From NCBI GenBank assembly GCA_020847975.1, contig JADLBD010000207.1, positions 1 through 59,468 on the forward strand: a stretch of DNA of 59,468 nucleotides. The letters are read 5' to 3'. Below the pieces are notes generated by a model. That model worked only from the letters and a program-made list of their open reading frames with translations. It was not told the origin of the DNA and searched no databases. The position numbers were made by a program, and so were the translations under genes. This document shows, piece after piece, positions 1 through 7,675 of the stretch; within the stretch, counting starts at the first letter, position 1; each line of letters starts with the position of its first letter. Source of the stretch: Bryobacterales bacterium (lineage in GTDB: Bacteria > Acidobacteriota > Terriglobia > Bryobacterales > Bryobacteraceae).

Positions 1-1
1 G

Positions 2-307
2 TGTAACAATTTCGCCACGACGGTCGAGCAGCAGGGTAAGAATCTGGAATGGTTGTTCCTGCAACTTTACACGAAGGCCAAGTTTCTTGAGTACCCCGGA
101 TGTCCGGTCCAGTTCGAACCCGCCAAATCGAGCTTGGCTCCAACGTGGGTCGCAGTCGGCCATCGGTTGTTGATTGTAACACTCGACGCTTTCCAGGAAA
201 ATCCGTCAATGTTCTTTGGATTCGTCGAGCTGCGGCTACCACGCTCAAGGCGCGATGCCGCACGGTCAGTGCTCGGAACACCAGGTTCAGCGCAGTTGAC
301 ATCTTGA
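2..307 (+). CDS. Possible 3' end of a gene entering from the left edge
   Basis: The frame starting at base 2 stays open from the window edge to a TGA at 305-307, about 101 codons. Its first 60 codons have a fairly high share of G or C at third positions, which fits coding sequence. The last third overlaps a degenerate dispersed repeat (193-281), so the C-terminus would be repeat-derived. I recognise no family, and the opposite strand is also largely open here. This may be noncoding. Confidence 0.22.
   Translation, partial: CNNFATTVEQQGKNLEWLFLQLYTKAKFLEYPGCPVQFEPAKSSLAPTWVAVGHRLLIVTLDAFQENPSMFFGFVELRLPRSRRDAARSVLGTPGSAQLTS
193..281. repeat. Degenerate dispersed repeat, copy A
   Basis: This stretch aligns, with single-base indels, to 35686-35777. 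The best 39 bases (about 230-270 here) differ at roughly six positions. The second copy sits at the stop codon of a TonB receptor gene, so the element appears to occupy gene ends. No terminal inverted repeats or gene are visible inside it. Confidence 0.5.
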
Positions 308-410
308 TGCAAATCCTTCCGGATCATGGCGCTGCATCGCGACTTACAGTTTCAGAACAGATGACGAGCCGGGCATGGAAGGGCTGGTGCCGTTTCTCCA
401 TGATTGCCTC

Positions 411-1361
411 ATGCCAAACACCAGAGCAAACACGATCGCAATCATACGAGCCGCTTCCCTCTCACTAACGCTAACTGTGGGTTTCCTATTGCAGGCCCAG
501 ACTGTGGCGGAGAAACCTTGGGAGCGCGAACTGATGGCGGCGCGCGCTTTGTACGACCAGGGACGATATACGGAGGCGGAGCAGTCATTGGAGCCCGTCG
601 CGAAATGGGCTGGCGAAGCCGCTCCGGCAGAGCTCCACCTTGCCGGCTTGCTGGGTGAGATCGGCGGCCTATACTTCGAACTTGGCCGCTTTGAAGAAGG
701 GAAACTGCATCTGGAGCGGAGTCTGCTTCTTTGGGACCAGCAGGTATCGAGGCCTGAATCCGGCCGTTTGCGAACCGTGAACCAATTGATCGCCCTCTAC
801 ACCGAGACCGGGCGGTTCAGCCGGGCTCAGAAACTCGGCGAAGATACGCTGTTCCATCGCCGGGCCGACCTCGACCGCCACCCGCAAGAACTGGTGCATA
901 CACTTCACAATCTCGCCACGGTTTACTATTTTCAGGGCCGGTATCAAGAGGCGGAGCGTTTGCTTCGTGATGCCCTGGCAACGCTGGAACAGCTTGGAAT
1001 TGTAGAGGACTCGCACGCCATGTACGTCCTCGCTAGCATGGCTTCGGTCCTCGTACGGAACGGGAAGGCGGAACAAGCGCTTGCCTGCGCTAGGCGATCT
1101 CGAAGTATCGGTGAGCGGATCTTCGGTCCGCAGCACGTAGCCCTGGCGCGTGCGCTGGTTGCCGAATCAGCCGCGTGTCGTCAACTGAAGCGAACGGCGG
1201 AGGCTGAAATCGCCGTCAAAAAGGCACTGGCCATTATCCCGGATACTGTCATACCGCTCCTTCAGGCGGCGGAGGACGAATACGCCCGCGTCCTGTGGCA
1301 ATCTGGACGCAAGCGGGAAGCGAAGGCGGTGGAAAAACGTGCAGCCCGGATTCCACAATAA
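411..1361 (+). CDS. TPR-repeat protein with signal peptide
   Basis: The product is 316 residues long from ATG 411. That start gives a basic n-region followed by a hydrophobic stretch (about residues 9-27) ending in QAQ, a plausible signal peptide. A start 12 codons earlier would bury it. After this come degenerate 34-residue helical repeats with the TPR pattern of alternating small and aromatic residues, for example ALYDQGRYTEAEQSL, YFELGRFEEGKLHLERSL and YYFQGRYQEAERLLRDAL. TPR arrays bind other proteins, so the likely role is a periplasmic scaffold; the partner cannot be read from the sequence. Mild G excess over C on the coding strand separates it from the C-rich genes that follow. Its 3' end overlaps the next, broken reading frame. 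Confidence 0.8.
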   Translation: MPNTRANTIAIIRAASLSLTLTVGFLLQAQTVAEKPWERELMAARALYDQGRYTEAEQSLEPVAKWAGEAAPAELHLAGLLGEIGGLYFELGRFEEGKLHLERSLLLWDQQVSRPESGRLRTVNQLIALYTETGRFSRAQKLGEDTLFHRRADLDRHPQELVHTLHNLATVYYFQGRYQEAERLLRDALATLEQLGIVEDSHAMYVLASMASVLVRNGKAEQALACARRSRSIGERIFGPQHVALARALVAESAACRQLKRTAEAEIAVKKALAIIPDTVIPLLQAAEDEYARVLWQSGRKREAKAVEKRAARIPQ

Positions 1362-1524
1362 AAGCAACGTCTTCCTCGCCGCCTTCATCATCCTCGCCGG
1401 AGCCGCACCCCTCGCCGCCAGCCTCGCCTTCGGCCTCGGCGGCCGCCGCGCCTTCGAACATTACCTCGAACGCCGCTCCCACTCCCGCGCCGAAACCGAA
1501 AAATCCTTCTTCCAACACCTCTAA
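1339..1524 (+). pseudogene. C-terminal remnant of a conserved-TM-helix (MscS-like) protein
   Basis: A short frame encodes one hydrophobic segment followed by AFGLGGRRAFEHYLE and a charged tail. Proteins with the conserved TM helix domain, relatives of small mechanosensitive channels, end in a hydrophobic helix followed by an AFGLGGRD-like motif, so this resembles their final helix alone. It begins inside the last codons of the TPR gene, has no ribosome site, and changes abruptly to C-rich third positions near 1360. I infer that a rearrangement removed the rest of the gene. A free-standing 61-residue single-pass protein is less likely. Confidence 0.45.
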
Positions 1525-1530
1525 CCACCC

Positions 1531-1551
1531 GGGCGGCCCCCCATGCCGCCC
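1531..1551 (+). terminator. Terminator-like hairpin without U tract
   Basis: GGGCGGC and GCCGCCC form a perfect 7-bp stem around a 7-base loop, seven bases after the stop at 1524. No T run follows, so intrinsic termination is uncertain. Confidence 0.4.
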
Positions 1552-1610
1552 CTCCCTCCACACTCCTCCCCTCGGAATGCCGTCAAAAAAGGGATATTAT
1601 TGCCCGATTC

Positions 1611-1621
1611 TGGTATATACT
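1611..1621 (+). promoter_or_regulatory. Candidate extended -10 element
   Basis: TGG followed by TATATA(CT) matches an extended -10 box in an otherwise GC-rich region. No convincing -35 was found. If used, it would give a leader of about 210-250 bases for the TonB receptor downstream, and that leader would include the hairpin chain. Confidence 0.3.
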
Positions 1622-1722
1622 GCCGGGTACCGAAAGGTGCAATATCGATTCGTGGTTCAGGAACAGAAAACATGTGTTATCTTTCCAACCGTCCCCTTAT
1701 TACCGCCGCAGGCGCGGATCCG

Positions 1723-1806
1723 GCGCCACTGTGGCGCGCGCACTCATGCGTGCCGCGTCGAGACTCATCTCGACGCCTGCCGGCTGGAAGCCTCGGCGCC
1801 TGGCAG
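1723..1806. repeat. Chain of hairpins (dispersed palindromic element)
   Basis: Several stem-loops lie back to back. GCGCC/GGCGC is at 1723-1737. A weak GCAC/GTGC arm follows. A perfect 9-bp stem GCGTCGAGA/TCTCGACGC sits at 1755-1776 with loop CTCA, and a further arm pairs CTGCC with GGCAG at the end. The junction CGTGCCGCGTC recurs in the element at 18111-18157, whose first hairpin also has a CTCA loop. It lies between the candidate promoter and the start of the TonB receptor gene. Confidence 0.65.
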
Positions 1807-1878
1807 CGTCTCTGCTCATCCGTAGGCCCCCATGGAGTCGTGTTTAACTACCTCCGCTCGATCCACCCCCTGACTGCG

Positions 1879-4800
1879 ATGTGGCTCGCTCCTCTTCTCA
1901 CCGTGCTCGCTTTGTCTGCCCAGGTCCCTACAGCCGAACTCACCGGAATCGTCACCGACGTCTCCGGAGCCCTGGTGGCGGGCGCCGAAGTCTCCATCAC
2001 AGCCAGCGCCACCAACGTCCGCCGCGTCGTCACCACGAATGCCGCCGGCGTCTATATCGCCCCCGCGCTTCAGCCCGGATCCTATTCCGTCAAGGTCGCC
2101 ATGAAGGGCTTCCGGTCCGCCATCGACAATACCGTCGAGTTGCAGGTCGGCCAGACCGCGCGCCTCAATTTTGAACTTCAGGTCGGCGATGTCGCCGAAA
2201 CCGTCGAGGTCTCGGCGGCGGCCGAAACCCTTGACACCGAAACCACCACCGTCGGAACCGTGATCGACAACAGGCGCATCGAGGACCTGCCCCTCAACGG
2301 CCGCAACTATCTCCAGCTCGCAAACCTCGTGCCTTCAGGAACCATCTACGGCCCCGGGAATTTCATTGCCGGAGCCCGCGGCGGCGGCGCGCGCGCCCAG
2401 TTCACCTTGAATCTCTCCGGCCAGCGATTTCAGTTCAACCGCTTCACGCTCGATGGAGTCGAGAACACCGATCCCAATTTCGGCACCTACCTCTTCCTGC
2501 CCTCGGTCGACGCCCTCCAGGAGTTCAAGGTCGAAACCGGAACCTACAGCGCCGAGTTCGGCCGCAACGTGACGCAAGTGAACGTCATCACCAAGAGCGG
2601 AACCAACCAGTTGCATGGCAGCCTCTTCGAGTTCGTGCGCAACACGGCGATGGACGCGCGAAACTTCTTCCAACTCCCCAATGCGCCCGTCCAGCCCCTC
2701 AAACGCAACCAGTTCGGATTCACCCTCGGCGGACCGGTGGTCATTCCAAAGGTCCTGAACGGCCGCAACAAGCTGTTCTTCTTCGCCAATTACGAAGGCC
2801 AGCGCCAGCGCGTCGGTTCTCTCCAGTTCGCCAACGTGCCCCTCCCCGAGTACTTCACTGGAAACTTCGCCGGCCTGCCGCAAACTGTCTATGACCCCAA
2901 CACACGAGTCCTCAATGCCGCCGGATCCGCCGTCGTGTCTCAGCAGCCATTTCCAGGCAACGTCATTCCCCAAAACCGCATCCATCCCAGTTCCATCGTC
3001 GCCAGGCCGCTCTGGCCGGTCCCGAACAGTCCGCCCACCGGAGTGCGGGACCTGCTCTATGCGCAGAACTACCAGAACAACCTCGAGGCGATGCGCGCCG
3101 ATGCCGACGGCGGGATGATCCGCGGTGACTGGCAGCAGAGCGACCGCTCCAGTTTCCAACTCCGCTACAGCCACTCCTTCGAGCCCTATTACACCCCGCA
3201 GCCCATCGCCGATCAAGGCATCGCCAACACCAGCATCACCGATCAGGCCATGCTCGGGCATACCTTCGTGCTGAATCCGGCCATGGTGAACCAGTTCAAA
3301 CTCGGATTCAGCCGCCTCGACGCCGATAACGGAAACCTCCACGCCGGCGATGCCGCCAATGACTGGGTGAAGAAGCTCAAAATTCCCTATGTGCTCACCA
3401 GCCCCAGAACCTGGGGCAGCCCGCGCCTCGGAATTGGCCCGTTCACAGTGGTCGGCGATCCCGAAAATTCACCATATTCCAACTGGGACACGATGATTCA
3501 AGTCACGAATAACTTCTCCTGGAGCAAGGGAAAGCACACTCTCAAGTTCGGCGGCGACTATGTTCGCACGCGCTACAACCTCGCCGGCAACGACCGCCCG
3601 CGCGGCCAGTTCACCTTCAGCGGAACCTATTCCCAGCTTACCGGCCAGACCCCCCTCGCCCTCCACGGCATGTCGGACTATCTGCTCGGACTCGTCAGCG
3701 CCCAGCAGGCCCAACTGGGCGAGGTCGCCGCTCAACTGCGAAGCTACTCGCTTGGCCTGTATTTTCAGGACAACTGGAAGGTCTCCTCAAAGCTCACCCT
3801 CAACCTCGGTCTGCGATACGAACTCGCGCCCGGATGGGTCGAAAAGTACGACCACATGACCATCGTGAACTGGTCCTGGGATAACTCGTTCCATCCCATC
3901 TGGGTGCGCGTCGGCAACGGCGATTTCTATGAAGGCAACCCGCCCGTGCCGCTCCCTGCTGGCTGGGCAATTGCCCGCGACGGGAGATTCGGACGCCGCT
4001 CCTGGAAGACCGCCACCCGCCAGTTTGGGCCCCGCATCGGTTTCGCTTACAGCCTGACCTCGAAGACAGTCCTGCGCGGTGGCTTCGGAGTGTTTTTCCC
4101 CCACGACATTGGAAACGCCGCTTTCGACATCCTCCGCAATCAGCCATTCACCATGCGCATCGCCTCCAATTCCAATCAGTTCATCCCGGATGCCACTTGG
4201 GACAACCCCTACCCGCCCTATACGCTGCGCGTCTCCACCCTCTCGCCCTCCTGGCTCTGGGGTGAGCCCCAGCCATACACGCCTCAATGGTCATTCAACG
4301 TTCAGCGCGCTCTTAGCGGTTCGTTATCCCTCGAAGTCGGCTACGTCGGCTCGGCCAGCGTTCACTTGCAGCGGACCGTATACGCGAATGACTCCGCCCC
4401 AGGCGGTCCCATCGCCAACCGCAACCTGCGCCGCCCCTGGCCGGACCTCGGTTTCATTCAAGCCGTCGAGGCGCCAAGCCATGCCTCGTATCATTCCTTT
4501 CAAACCCGCTTACAACAGCGCTTCTCGCGAGGGTTCACCCTATTAGCCTCCTACAGTTGGGAGAAGTCCATCGACGACGGCAGCGGAATCCGCCAGGCCC
4601 TCGGCGATACCTATGTCCCCTCGCTCGGCTCCGACCTCCGGACCGAGCGCGGTTTGTCCGCTTTCAACTTCGGCCAGAAACTCACCGTTTCCGGCCTCTG
4701 GGAACTGCCCATCGGGCGAGGCAAAGCCATCGGCAAGGACATGAACAGGTACGCTAACCTCCTCGCCGGCGGCTGGCAACTGGGCGGCATCTTCACCATC

Positions 4801-5232
4801 TCCGGAGGCTTCCCCTTCTCGGTCAGTTGCCAGAGCAACGGCACCTATCAGAACACAGACAGCACCTGCCGCGCCGACGCCACCGGCATCAGCCCCAACC
4901 TCGACAACCCCGGCCCGGCCCGCTGGTTCAATCCCGCCGCCTTCACGAACCGCGTCGATTTCCTCACCAACGTCGGCCCCTACCGCTTTGGCAACAGCGC
5001 CCGCAACAACATCGTCGGCCCAGGCATGGTTCAGTTGGACGCGTCGTTATTCAAGACGTTCCGGTTCAGGGAGCGCGCGGAACTCGATTTTCGCGCGGAG
5101 TTCTTCAACCTCCCCAATCACCCCAACTTCGGCCAGCCGGCTGCCACCGTCGGAGTCGCCGATTTCGCCAGGATCAGCAGCACCCGGACCGACCAGCGGC
5201 AGATCCAACTCGGATTGCGGCTGACTTTCTGA
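1879..5232 (+). CDS. TonB-dependent outer-membrane receptor, SusC-like with carboxypeptidase-like N-domain
   Basis: The product is 1117 residues from ATG 1879. A hydrophobic leader is followed by a carboxypeptidase-regulatory-like (CarboxypepD_reg) domain (about residues 20-100, TGIVTDVSGALVAGA onward), a plug region with the LPLNGRNYLQL motif typical of acidobacterial receptors, and a long beta-barrel with paired aromatic strands ending in a C-terminal Phe (RLTF), the usual outer-membrane insertion signal. The family imports oligomers or chelates with TonB energy. The leader from ATG 1879 carries no positive charge. The in-frame GTG at 1840 would add 13 residues containing Arg and His, so it may be the true start. 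No partner lipoprotein is adjacent and the substrate is unknown. Confidence 0.92.
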   Translation: MWLAPLLTVLALSAQVPTAELTGIVTDVSGALVAGAEVSITASATNVRRVVTTNAAGVYIAPALQPGSYSVKVAMKGFRSAIDNTVELQVGQTARLNFELQVGDVAETVEVSAAAETLDTETTTVGTVIDNRRIEDLPLNGRNYLQLANLVPSGTIYGPGNFIAGARGGGARAQFTLNLSGQRFQFNRFTLDGVENTDPNFGTYLFLPSVDALQEFKVETGTYSAEFGRNVTQVNVITKSGTNQLHGSLFEFVRNTAMDARNFFQLPNAPVQPLKRNQFGFTLGGPVVIPKVLNGRNKLFFFANYEGQRQRVGSLQFANVPLPEYFTGNFAGLPQTVYDPNTRVLNAAGSAVVSQQPFPGNVIPQNRIHPSSIVARPLWPVPNSPPTGVRDLLYAQNYQNNLEAMRADADGGMIRGDWQQSDRSSFQLRYSHSFEPYYTPQPIADQGIANTSITDQAMLGHTFVLNPAMVNQFKLGFSRLDADNGNLHAGDAANDWVKKLKIPYVLTSPRTWGSPRLGIGPFTVVGDPENSPYSNWDTMIQVTNNFSWSKGKHTLKFGGDYVRTRYNLAGNDRPRGQFTFSGTYSQLTGQTPLALHGMSDYLLGLVSAQQAQLGEVAAQLRSYSLGLYFQDNWKVSSKLTLNLGLRYELAPGWVEKYDHMTIVNWSWDNSFHPIWVRVGNGDFYEGNPPVPLPAGWAIARDGRFGRRSWKTATRQFGPRIGFAYSLTSKTVLRGGFGVFFPHDIGNAAFDILRNQPFTMRIASNSNQFIPDATWDNPYPPYTLRVSTLSPSWLWGEPQPYTPQWSFNVQRALSGSLSLEVGYVGSASVHLQRTVYANDSAPGGPIANRNLRRPWPDLGFIQAVEAPSHASYHSFQTRLQQRFSRGFTLLASYSWEKSIDDGSGIRQALGDTYVPSLGSDLRTERGLSAFNFGQKLTVSGLWELPIGRGKAIGKDMNRYANLLAGGWQLGGIFTISGGFPFSVSCQSNGTYQNTDSTCRADATGISPNLDNPGPARWFNPAAFTNRVDFLTNVGPYRFGNSARNNIVGPGMVQLDASLFKTFRFRERAELDFRAEFFNLPNHPNFGQPAATVGVADFARISSTRTDQRQIQLGLRLTF

Positions 5233-5240
5233 AATAGCGG

Positions 5241-5386
5241 TCACAAGCAATTCACATTTTTTACAACCCGCTCCCCTACAACCACTTACCGCCTGTTCAC
5301 CACCCTTTCAAACCCCCTCCCGCCACTGCCCGCCTGCTACTCTCTCACCAGGAGTGGCTCACACCCCTCCGGAAAGGAACCCCACA
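5241..5386. repeat. Upstream region shared with the deleted copy at 6497
   Basis: About 145 bases directly before the SHGL-type gene are repeated, at roughly 80% identity, at 6497-6645. Shared blocks include AACCCGCTCCCCTACAA and CACCAGGAGTGGCTCACAC and the purine-rich ribosome site. Conservation of a noncoding leader along with the gene ends suggests the unit moves or duplicates as a whole. Confidence 0.7.
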
Positions 5387-6004
5387 ATGATGTCTGCCAC
5401 CGCCCAGTCCCGGGCCGATGCCGCCCGCGCCAATGGAGCCACGTCCCACGGCCCCGTCACCCCCGAAGGCAAAGCCCGCTCCTCCCGCAACGCCGTCTCC
5501 CACGGCCTCTGCGCCAAACACGCCCTCGTCCGCCCCGAAGAACGCGAAGAGTATCTCCAACTCATCGAAGGCCTCCACAACGACATCCGCCCCGATGGTC
5601 CCCTCGAAGCCATGTTCTTCGATCAACTCGTCCTCGCCGCCTGGAACCTTCGCCGCGCCGCCGTCCTCGAAGCCCAACTCTTCGAACAGGCCGGTCACCA
5701 GGACCTCCTCCTGCTCGCCGAAAACCCCATCCTCCAGAAACAAATCGACCGCATCCAGCGCCACAAAGCCGCCAACCGCCGCGACTTCAACAACTCCTAC
5801 CGCGAACTGAAACTCCTCCAGAAAAATCGTATGATCCGCCAGCAATCGCCCGAAGCCGTACCCGAAGACGCCCCGCCGCTCGCTGACCTCACCGCCTATA
5901 CAAAACGAACCCAACCCCCCATCCCCGAAGCCGCCGCGCCGGCCCCCACCCCCCAGCCCCAGACCGCTCCCGCCGGCTTCCCCACCTCAAGCGAGACTCA
6001 ATAA
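5387..6004 (+). CDS. Conserved acidobacterial SHGL-type hypothetical protein
   Basis: The product is 205 residues. ATG 5387 is chosen because GGAAAGGA lies eight bases upstream; a second ATG follows at once. The N-terminus carries ANGATSHGPVTPEGKARSS then AVSHGL, matching a family I know as widespread, multicopy hypothetical proteins in Acidobacteria and some other soil bacteria. An Arg/Glu-rich helical middle (RPEEREEYLQL, AAWNLRRAAVLEAQLFEQ) follows, then a Pro/Ala-rich tail. No signal peptide, membrane segment or catalytic motif is visible. The function is unknown. An internally deleted copy of this same unit lies 0.5 kb downstream, so the family may be mobile or mobilised in trans. Confidence 0.75.
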   Translation: MMSATAQSRADAARANGATSHGPVTPEGKARSSRNAVSHGLCAKHALVRPEEREEYLQLIEGLHNDIRPDGPLEAMFFDQLVLAAWNLRRAAVLEAQLFEQAGHQDLLLLAENPILQKQIDRIQRHKAANRRDFNNSYRELKLLQKNRMIRQQSPEAVPEDAPPLADLTAYTKRTQPPIPEAAAPAPTPQPQTAPAGFPTSSETQ

Positions 6005-6097
6005 GGCGCCCCTCTCCTTTTCCAGTAAAGCCGGCACGTATGGAGCCCCCATAGCCCGCGGCTACACTGTAGACTGAGAGTCAGGCGGTACTTGCCA

Positions 6098-6334
6098 ATG
6101 TCAGAAGCGCTCATCATCTCCGACCCCAGGATCATGATGGGTAAGCCCGTCGTTGCCGGAACGCGGATTACTGTAGAACTGATCCTGGAGAAACTCGCTG
6201 CCGGAGAAACAATCGAGCAGATTCTCTCAGAGCATCCACGTCTGACTGTGGAAAGCGTTCGGGCAGCAATCGCCTTTGCTGCCGAAGCGTTCCGCGCCGG
6301 CGTCGTCTACCCCGCGGAGAAAGTCGCTGGGTGA
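6098..6334 (+). CDS. DUF433 antitoxin
   Basis: The product is 78 residues from ATG 6098. The sequence MMGKPVVAGTRITVELIL, followed by an LSEHPRLT-type helix and AAIAFAAE, is the DUF433 signature, a small winged-helix antitoxin family usually paired with a DUF5615 PIN-like toxin. It overlaps the next frame by GTGA at 6331-6334, the coupling expected of such a pair. That partner is broken, so this antitoxin is now an orphan. A TTG two codons earlier is possible but has no better ribosome site. Confidence 0.85.
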   Translation: MSEALIISDPRIMMGKPVVAGTRITVELILEKLAAGETIEQILSEHPRLTVESVRAAIAFAAEAFRAGVVYPAEKVAG

Positions 6335-6495
6335 AGATTCTCGCCGGCGAAAGCGTCGACAAATAGATTGTTGACCTACTGCGCTTCAACGGATACGATG
6401 TCGTGTTTATTGCCGAACTTGATCCCGGCATTGACGACGAAGATGTGCTCCTCAAGCTAACCCGATTACCAGCTTTCAGCCAGATCCTCCATCTC
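6331..6495 (+). pseudogene. Broken DUF5615 PIN-like toxin
   Basis: Starting at GTG 6331, the frame reads VKILAGESVDK, then an in-frame TAG at codon 12, and continues in the same frame as IVDLLRFNGYDVVFIAEL followed by DPGIDDEDVLLKL. This matches the N-terminal half of DUF5615 toxins (normally KILADENV at the start). Homology ends near 6455-6495, where the deleted SHGL-type element begins, so the C-terminal half is missing. One nonsense mutation plus truncation leaves no active toxin. I infer that the element insertion caused the truncation. Confidence 0.75.
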
Positions 6496-6496
6496 A

Positions 6497-6733
6497 TTCA
6501 CAAGCAATTTACTCTTTTTGCAACCCGCTCCCCTACAAACACTTACCGCCCATCCATCACCCGTTCGAATCCCGTCCCCCACCGCCCCGCCTGCTACCCT
6601 CTCACCAGGAGTGGCTCACACACCCTCCGGAAAGAAACCCGCAACCATGTCCGGCGCCGGACTCCATCATCCCGAGCCCCACCCCTCAGCCCAGGCCGCT
6701 CCCGCCAATTTCACTTCAAGCGAGGCTCAACAA
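6497..6733. repeat. Internally deleted copy of the SHGL-type gene unit
   Basis: The first 145 bases match the leader of the gene at 5387. An ATG with an AAGAAAC-type ribosome site follows, at 6647. The reading frame then jumps to the family's Pro/Ala-rich C-terminal tail: GCTCCCGCC and TTCAAGCGAGGCTCAA match the end of the intact gene, where the block reads CTCAAGCGAGACTCAA. About 540 bases of the coding middle are missing. The right end runs over the last five codons of the aldolase gene on the other strand. The outer ends plus deleted centre resemble a MITE or a nonautonomous element, although no terminal inverted repeat is obvious. Confidence 0.65.
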
Positions 6734-7624
6734 GTACGGCCGCACATGCTTCTCCAGGATCCCCACCACCGCGCTCCGTTCCTCTTCCCGCAGAGCCGTC
6801 ACGTAAGGAGCCCCCGTGGCCCGCTCGCAGATCCCCAGCCACCGCAGCGCCTCGTCAAACGCGCCCCAGATCGACCCGTATTGGAAGATCTGCCACGCGT
6901 CCTTCAACTCCTGCTGCCGCTCCCGCGCCTTCTCGAGATCGCCCCCGCGGTACGCCTCGTACAACTCCACCGCGATCCGCGGGCACACATTATGCAGCCC
7001 GCCCACGCACCCGTGGCACCCCATCTGCAGCGCCACCACAATCAGAAACTCGCTCCCTGTCAGAATCGAAAACTCCTCGTCGCCTTTCATCAGCGTCAGG
7101 ATGTTTTGCAGGTTCACGCAGTCCTGATTGCTCACCTTGATCCCGCGCAGATGCGGGATCCGGCTCCGCAGCTTCGCGATCGTCTCCGGGTGAATCGGGT
7201 TCTTCGTCAACACCGGGTTGTCGTAGAGGTACACCGGAATATCCACCGCCGCGGCAATCTCCGAAAAATACGCCATCAGGTGATCCTGCGTTCCATAGAA
7301 GTAAAACGGCGGCAGCATGCTCAAAGCGTCCACCCCCTGCGCCGCGATCTCCTTCGCCATCGCCACCGCCCGCGACGTCGAGGTCTCCCCCAACCCGCCC
7401 ATCACCGGCACGCGCCCGTTCACTGCCTCCACCGTCGTCGCGATCGACCGCAGTTGCTCCTCGTTCTTCAGAAACGCGAACCCGCCCATCGTCCCGTTCG
7501 CCAAAATGCCGTGCACCCCCGCGTCCACCAGGTAATGCGCCAGCCGCGTCAATCCCGCCGTATCCACTCGGTCATTCTCCGTAAGCGGAGTCCCGATCGG
7601 CGGCACCACACCGTGAAGTTGCAT
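6716..7624 (-). CDS. Dihydrodipicolinate synthase / N-acetylneuraminate lyase family aldolase
   Basis: The product is a 302-residue TIM-barrel aldolase, normal length for the family. The Schiff-base Lys is in LRGIKVSNQD and the partner Tyr in YLYDNP. The substrate loop that reads GTTGE in DHDPS and GSTGE in NAL is GTMGG here, so the substrate is probably neither standard one. Family members cleave or form a bond between pyruvate and an aldehyde. ATG 7624 is chosen over the ATG at 7636 because the best promoter has its -10 at 7640-7635, which places transcription start about four bases before 7624. The gene is divergent from the PLP enzyme, with the CTGTCGACAG operator between them. The last five codons fall in a repeat. 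Confidence 0.88.
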   Translation of the reverse strand: MQLHGVVPPIGTPLTENDRVDTAGLTRLAHYLVDAGVHGILANGTMGGFAFLKNEEQLRSIATTVEAVNGRVPVMGGLGETSTSRAVAMAKEIAAQGVDALSMLPPFYFYGTQDHLMAYFSEIAAAVDIPVYLYDNPVLTKNPIHPETIAKLRSRIPHLRGIKVSNQDCVNLQNILTLMKGDEEFSILTGSEFLIVVALQMGCHGCVGGLHNVCPRIAVELYEAYRGGDLEKARERQQELKDAWQIFQYGSIWGAFDEALRWLGICERATGAPYVTALREEERSAVVGILEKHVRPYLLSLA

Positions 7625-7634
7625 AATGCACTCC

Positions 7635-7663
7635 ATTCTATCTACTGTCGACAGTCGGTGCAA
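7635..7663 (-). promoter_or_regulatory. Aldolase promoter with GntR-type operator in the spacer
   Basis: On the minus strand, TTGCAC (7663-7658) and TAGAAT (7640-7635) are separated by exactly 17 bases. The perfect 12-base palindrome ACTGTCGACAGT (7644-7655) fills the spacer. A repressor bound there would block polymerase. On the plus strand TTGCAT (7619-7624) and TCTACT (7641-7646), 16 apart, could serve the divergent gene. The same core occurs at 8924 and 19385. Confidence 0.7.
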
Positions 7664-7675
7664 TCCGCTGCTACC

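Noticed and set aside
6518..7675. N-terminal extension of the PLP enzyme reading through the aldolase gene
   Set aside because: It is antisense to the aldolase and rich in Arg/His/Pro; the EGNTPL start motif lies at 7676.
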